Shown: positions 58,631 through 64,000 of the stretch, in pieces
Numbering within the stretch: position 1 is the first letter of the stretch
Layout of the letters: the number at the start of each line of letters is the position of its first letter
Origin: Chloranthus sessilifolius
Lineage: Eukaryota; Streptophyta; Magnoliopsida; Chloranthales; Chloranthaceae
Reading direction: 5' to 3'
Assembly: GCA_021018995.1 (NCBI GenBank)
Contig: CM037585.1
Coordinates: 83,614,646-83,678,645 of the forward strand
Length of the DNA: 64,000 bases
Notes under the pieces: generated by a model
What the model saw: the letters and a program-made list of their open reading frames with translations, nothing else
What the model was told of the DNA's origin: nothing
The model's database searches: none
Translations under genes and position numbers: made by a program

Positions 58631-61600
58631 ATGGCTCCCAAAATTGCACAAAAGAGAAAGGGGAAGAGCAAGGACCCTACAGAGACCACCCCTAAAAAGA
58701 TAAAGACCTCAAAGTCTCCCAAAAAAGGAAAGGAAGTGGTTGAGGAGGTGGCGGTACCAACCACAAAGTTCTCTACTCCTTCTGAGCTCATGGAGTAAAT
58801 TCCATTGGAGCCTGAAACTGCCTTTGATGTACCATTTTTTGAGAGCGAACCTCTCTCTGCCCCTGCAGTATAATTTATGAGCAAAGCGGACTTCCTTCCA
58901 TTGATGAGAGGAATTCTAGCACTAGCCTACCCCAGGCTAGTGCAGTTGTTCTATCAGCACATCAAGGTCAAGAGGGACAATGATGGACAAGGGGGCTTGC
59001 TGGTGCTGATTGACGACTTCGATATGTTAGTAGGCCCTAAGATGATCGCTGAAGTATTGGGAATCCCAGCAGCATTCAATCCTAGCTGTGGATATGGTCC
59101 CCCTCTGACTGCATCAATTGATACAATTGCACGGGCCCTAACTAGAGGATTAAAAGCCACCGGGGACTCAATCAGAAGGAGGGAACTAGAACCTGAACTG
59201 CTATTCATTGACCAAGTCCTACGAAAGAACATCTATTGCTCAGGACATCAGCAAGAGAGGAGAACCCCCATTGTGGATGTCGTCTACTCCTACCACATGG
59301 GCCATGGCTTCCATGCAGCATGGTTAATTTTTAAGGCAATGAAGAACGTAGTGGCGAAGTTAGGATCAATCAAGAAGCCTCACACTCTACCCTATGCAAG
59401 AGTCATTACCTTGCAGCTGATCAAGGGAGGATACAAGATAGAAAGGAATGTGCAGACCACAACCCTTTCCCCTACTACCTTTGCCAAGAGGCAATGGGGA
59501 ATCAACAGGAGCTTAATGGAGACTCAGAAGAAAAAGAAAGCTGAGGCTCAGGCTTTGCCCAAGCAAACAGAAAAGGGAGTCGAATCAGGGTCCATCCCTG
59601 CTACACAGGAAGTGCACCCAGAGCCTGTCAGTACCATCACTGCAGCAGAACCCATGCCCCCTCCACCTTTTACTTCTGAATCCACTACCCCTCTTGCATC
59701 CATCTCTCACCCCCCTCTGTTTCCATTCTCCATTCCCACTCCTCCTTCACCTGTACTTGGTTCTTGGGAGGACTCACCATCCCCTACCTTACCTCAGTAC
59801 ACAGCCACAATTCCCCCCTCATTTCCACCTAAGCCTGCCAGCCCCCCAGTCATCTCATACAAAAAATGAAAATCCACTGAGACCATTCCAACCATCTCCC
59901 AAACACCACCCTCAATCCCTTCTATCCCCATTGACCCACCCCACCTTAAAGAAACCACCACCCCAGCCATATCCACTACATTCCCTCTCCCAGACATTGA
60001 CTTAACCCTTAACACATCATAGGTTTCCAAGCCTTCATCTCCACCTTCATTGAAACCATGCCTACCTACTATACCCCTCTACCAGACTCCCCAACTACCT
60101 CACAGCACCAATCCCCAAAACCCCACTCTTCCCCTCCCTCCACTTTCCATCATGCTCCCTCCTCCCCTTTCCAACCAGTACCCTCTTCTTCCCAAACCCA
60201 ACCTCCTAACTTTGACACACTCACCCTCATTTTATCCCTTATCCAAGACATACAAGCTCAATTATCCACCAATACCCAAAAACAGGACCTGATGCAGGCT
60301 AAACTCACTTCCATCCAATCCACCCTACACACCTTAACCACTCCACCCACCCCTCCACCACCCACTTCACCCCCCTAGTCCTGTTCACTAATAAAACCAC
60401 CCAAACAAACTTCCCTCCTGAATCATTACCCCCCCCCCCCACCATCACCATTACCTCCTCCCCACCCATTTCCTTTACTCCCTTTCACCATTCTAATTTT
60501 TCATCCCCCATCACCCTCAACTTCTGTTGAGCTTACACCCTTCACCTTTCCCCTATCCCCTCCATCCCCCTCTTATCCTACCCCCTCCCACCTTCTCTGC
60601 CAAATCTACACAAATAGACCTTGAACCTGACCCCATTCCCCCACCACTTGACTTCCCTACTATCATCCCCCCTACCCCCCTCCAGGACCAAGCACAATCT
60701 GCTCCTTCCACCTCTTATCTTTCCATTACCCCAAAACATCATTTCTACAGCCCCCCTACCTCACCATCCTCCACCATATGAGAGATAATGCATACCTGAG
60801 GAAGGATGTCCTGAGGAGCATGGCCAAGCTACTCCAATCAATAGAGACCCCCCTACTGGAGTAGATTGATGAGATGACAGAGACCCACAGAAACTGGATA
60901 CTGGGCATCTCCTTGGGGTGGTAAAATATCTTGGAGGAATATCAGAAGACTAAGGCTACAACTACTTACTATCAGATCAATTAGGAGTATGAGAAATCAA
61001 ATGCCACTGCAGCGAATGCCCGGGCGAGAATGCTTGAAAAACGCCTTAACAATGCCCAGTAAATTGAAAAAATTCAAAAGGAGATCCATGAGACTGACGC
61101 CCTCAAATTTCAAATCAAGATAGCCTCATTAGAATCCGCATTGGTTACTGCCCGTAATGAACCTTACCATCCGACTCCCATCTCTGTTCAAGTGCCTGCG
61201 CCAACTACTACTCCAGCTCCACCTGCCCAGTCTGCGGAGGCCCCACCTCAGCCCCGGAAAGACAAAGGAAAAGCTCCTGCTTCACCTCCTAAGCAGCAAC
61301 CTCCATCTACAGAGTAGCCTCCACCTCCCAAGGCCTCTGCTGAACCACCACAGGAGCAAACTTATCCTCAAAGGAGGAAAGTCACTGCCAAGAGGTCTGC
61401 TCTCAAAGTTGTCCCCTTAAAAATTGGCAAAGAGCCTGCTGCCCAGTCTGAAGAGGCACAGTCCCCTACTAAACCTGAGTCCACTGGTAAAGGAAAATCC
61501 CCAGTGGTCCCCACTGAGGAACCCAAAGCTAAAGGAAAAGAGCAATCCTCAGTGGTCCCACCTGCAAAAACTGAAGCCAAAAGCAAAGGCAAAGGAAAAT

Positions 61601-61835
61601 CCTCTGCCACCCCCCTGCTAAGCGCAAAGGCAAAGCCCCTCCAGAACCCAAGGAACCAAAGGCTCCCAAAGCACCAAAAATGAGGGTGAGGGCACCTAAA
61701 GCTCCATTTGCAGTGAAAACACCAGCCGAAAAGAAAAAGGAGAGGGAGGAAAAGAAGAAACAAGACAGAACTTCCCTTAAGGCAAAGGCTAAACAGATGG
61801 GCTGGGATTTCCTTACAGATTCTGATTCAGATTAG
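58631..61835 (+). pseudogene. ORF2 of element C
   Basis: ATG 58631 (MAPKIAQKRKGKSK). Two TAA stops lie early (about 58797 and 58871), then 330 open codons from 58877 contain LVQLFYQHIKVKR, MIAEVLGIPAAF, DSIRRRELEPELLFIDQVLR and AWLIFKAMKN. The proline-rich, coiled-coil (60760-61150) and KGK-rich parts follow with several stops and frame changes. It ends GWDFLTDSDSD and TAG at 61833. It is close to the ORF2 of A and more distant from D. Confidence 0.8.
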
Positions 61836-61905
61836 ATCCTAGCTTTTAGATTGTATCTTAGGTTTTTATTCTTGTAATTCCACTTGTAACTATTTTTATT
61901 ACACC

Positions 61906-62876
61906 TTAGGAGCGGAGTGAGTTAGATCTGTAATTGGGTAAGGTTAAGAGTGTCGCTGGGGTTAATTGTTGCACAGACTACAGATCTAAGAGCATTCCAT
62001 TTTAAGAGTGACCTTGTTTACAATGTAACTGTTGTTTTCAATGTTTTAATTAGATCTAAAGCTCTTTTGATTCCTTTTGGTGCTCAATCAGATTTGTGTT
62101 GAGGAGTTGCTTGATCAGCTCACCCACTTAACTGGTAAACCTCTTGGATATTATCTAAATTCCCTGAATTTGATATCCCTATAATTTCTTACCTTTGTGA
62201 CCTAGAAATTGTAGCATCTGTAGTGGTTTTAATTGTTCTAATTGAGGCTTTGGCTTTGTAGGAGATCTCTAGGATGGTCTGTGACCATTAAAGTGGACAG
62301 ATCATAACCTTAAGGTAAATCTAAGCTCAGGCCTCAATTGGATTCATCTGCTGCAATCCATGGATTCGATAAAGCCTATAGGATGGCCTGTAACCATTAA
62401 AGTGGACAGATCATAGACTTAAGGCCAAGTGGATCCTGTGATTTGAAGTGGAATTTATACCCTGCAACTGTGCTTATGGCCAGTCGAGGGACTTGTGTGC
62501 TTTGGAACCCCTATAATATGCTTAGCTCAACCTGATTGCAGTGAAAACAACCTCCAAGTTGTTCTTCTCCATCTTTTGAGTTTTTAAACCTTCCATCTGC
62601 AAGATCTGAGGCTCCAGATTCGATCTAAGATAATCTGCATTTTAATTATAGTTAGTTTAAGTGACAACCCTATCCAAACTTCTCCCCTATCTTTTAGCTA
62701 AATTAGTAATAGCTAGGGTGCCAGATCTCTTACAGATCTGGAGATTTATCATATTTCTAACCAGCCTCCCTGTGGACATTCCCTTACTTACCAATCTTGT
62801 AAAGCTTGCTACAACAGATCCTGAATACTTGCCGGTCTGTACGAGTGTGTCTGCCTAGTTTTATTGTTGATTTTAG
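61906..62876 (+). repeat. Partial LTR of a fourth family (L4)
   Basis: Two motif M copies (62276-62315, 62381-62425) and the typical LTR end block (gccagatctcttacagatctgg, then ctccctgtggac, cttactta) show it is the right part of an Athila-like LTR. The sequence matches none of L1, L2 or L3 closely. The left join to element C lies near 61905 and the right join to Tat gag near 62876; no PBS or terminal CA is recognisable. Confidence 0.65.
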
Positions 62877-62878
62877 AC

Positions 62879-64000
62879 CATCATTTGAGGGTAGGCAAGC
62901 ATCCAAACAGGGGTGGCAAGTTAACTTCTCTTTCTCTCATGTTCCCTTCTGACGATTGTTCGTTCGTAAAATCCTTGTTTCGAGGGAAAGGCAGAGGTGG
63001 GTAATTGGTTCCTGACTTAAGGATCGGGCAAGTCGGTTGTTGACCAAATCTGGTGTTGCTCGACGTTGATGTATCTGTGAAGTGAGTGAACTTCGAGGAT
63101 GGAGCCCATACTTGCACTGTGCCTATCCAAGGTGGGAGGTACTGTGTGTAATCTTCTTCTTCTAAGAAAGTAGAGACCAGTGTCTCGCACGTGTCAGGGT
63201 GTTCTTCTTGTTCACTCTCTTCTATGTTTAGTGAACACTCAGTCCTGGTTTCGTTTTCTTGCCTTGGAGTCTTTCGGGTGACACTGTCTACCCATGCGGC
63301 GATTTAGGCCACTGTTTGAAGAACATGGTCGCCATACTCGAGCTCTAGATCAGACTGGGGGAGCGGCGATGGTGTTGATTCAAGATTTGGAAGGGTTGAC
63401 GGTTCTTGTGGATAACTATGGAGGAATGGTCTTCTGGCCCTAAAGGCGTGGACTCGTATCTGAGTGAACTTTGGGTAAGGTGGTGGGCACGGCGAGGCGA
63501 TGTGAGTGATCAAGGCCGAGGGATGCGAGGGAGAAGGAACTCTCATAGGGGTGGCAAAAGTGTTGGCAGGTTGGAGACGAGTGATTAAGGTAGAGGGCTG
63601 GAAAAAGGATTGACCGGGAAGGTCCACGGTGGTGACCTAGGCTGGTGTTCCTTGGTTGTGATTGGGCATGGGATTAATAATGATTCCCAAGTTCTGTTGG
63701 GGTTGATTATTGTTAGGGTTAGGATTCCTAAGCGCTTGCCAGTCGATTTGGTTTCAGTCATTCACGTCATAGATTACATCTCGGAGGACCCAGCAGTCTT
63801 CTAGATTGTGTTCCGTGTACCGATGGAATGCGCAGTATTTGCTGTAGTCTAAATTTGTCGGTCATGGTCAGGATCTTTCTTGTGGGAATCGAAGGATATT
63901 CTGAGTGTTAAGGAGACGAAAGATGTTAGGGATTGTATCAAGTAAAGGGGGATAGTGTTCCCGCCTCGATTGGTAGGGGCCTCTAGTTGGGTTAAAGTTT
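62879..64000 (-). pseudogene. gag: gag C-terminal part of a Tat/Ogre-type element
   Basis: On the minus strand a frame with stops enters from beyond 64000. It has a zinc-knuckle-like CX2HX4HX4C (63793-63834, CAFHRYTEHNLEDC), then IIINPMPNH (about 63690), both typical of Tat gag. A long hydrophilic tail ends at TGA 62879-62881. Orientation and type match the integrase at 28679-30063, so both may belong to one old element whose protease, RT and RNase H are missing between them. Confidence 0.72.

Larger units (their letters stand above)
36134..61905 (+). mobile_element. Element C: Athila-like element split by element D, 3' LTR missing
   Basis: Parts 36134-41514 and 54755-about 61905 join in the protease-RT linker once D is removed, as shown by the TSD CCCCT and by colinearity with element A (ttgccccttcctccaacc at 10308). 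Order: LTR, PBS, gag, protease, RT, RNase H, integrase, spacer, ORF2. The 5' flank cctaa (36129-36133) has no partner because the right end is lost near 61905. Confidence 0.88.

Overview
The window is plant nuclear heterochromatin, almost entirely nested LTR retrotransposons of the Ty3/Gypsy Tat/Athila branch. No host single-copy gene, tRNA, rRNA or bacterial-type feature is visible. Four things indicate a plant. The gag, protease, RT, RNase H and integrase are Athila-like. The primer-binding sites match the 3' end of plant tRNA-Asp. A plant mobile domain (PMD) gene with GT-AG introns is present. C-to-T (CpG and CHG) decay is heavy. The species cannot be named from the sequence.

Layout. 1-4075: a fold-back of LTR family L2, plus arm then minus arm, with extra small inversions. 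4076-4849 and 24210-30068: the oldest background, a Tat/Ogre-type element on the minus strand (integrase at 28679-30063) with a spliced PMD gene antisense to it. 4850-24209: element A, a full-length Athila-like element with both LTRs and target-site duplication (TSD) CCTGG. It carries gag, pol, a long second ORF (ORF2) and a small third ORF. A solo LTR of family L3 (18597-20473, TSD ATACC) is nested in its 3' region. 30069-36133: element B (L2 family), with LTR, gag and a piece of ORF2 but no pol. 36134-41514 and 54755-about 61905: element C (same LTR family as A), carrying pol and ORF2, inserted in B and lacking its 3' LTR. 41515-54754: element D, minus strand, complete with two 2410-bp LTRs and TSD CCCCT, inserted into the protease-RT region of C; it has gag and ORF2 but no pol. 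61906-62876: part of a fourth LTR family (L4). 62879-64000: Tat-type gag on the minus strand.

How the parts relate. A and C encode the replication enzymes, now broken by deletions, stops and catalytic changes. B and D look like pol-less partners keeping LTRs, primer-binding site, gag and ORF2, as expected if they moved with enzymes supplied by relatives like A and C. ORF2, often called env-like, looks here like a nuclear, basic, coiled-coil protein.

The signals most worth pursuing lie outside standard annotation. They are two adjacent hairpins and a repeated hairpin motif conserved between diverged LTR families, CGCG-motif arrays before each promoter or secondary ORF, a small third ORF in A, and the shared gag breakpoint of the pol-less elements.
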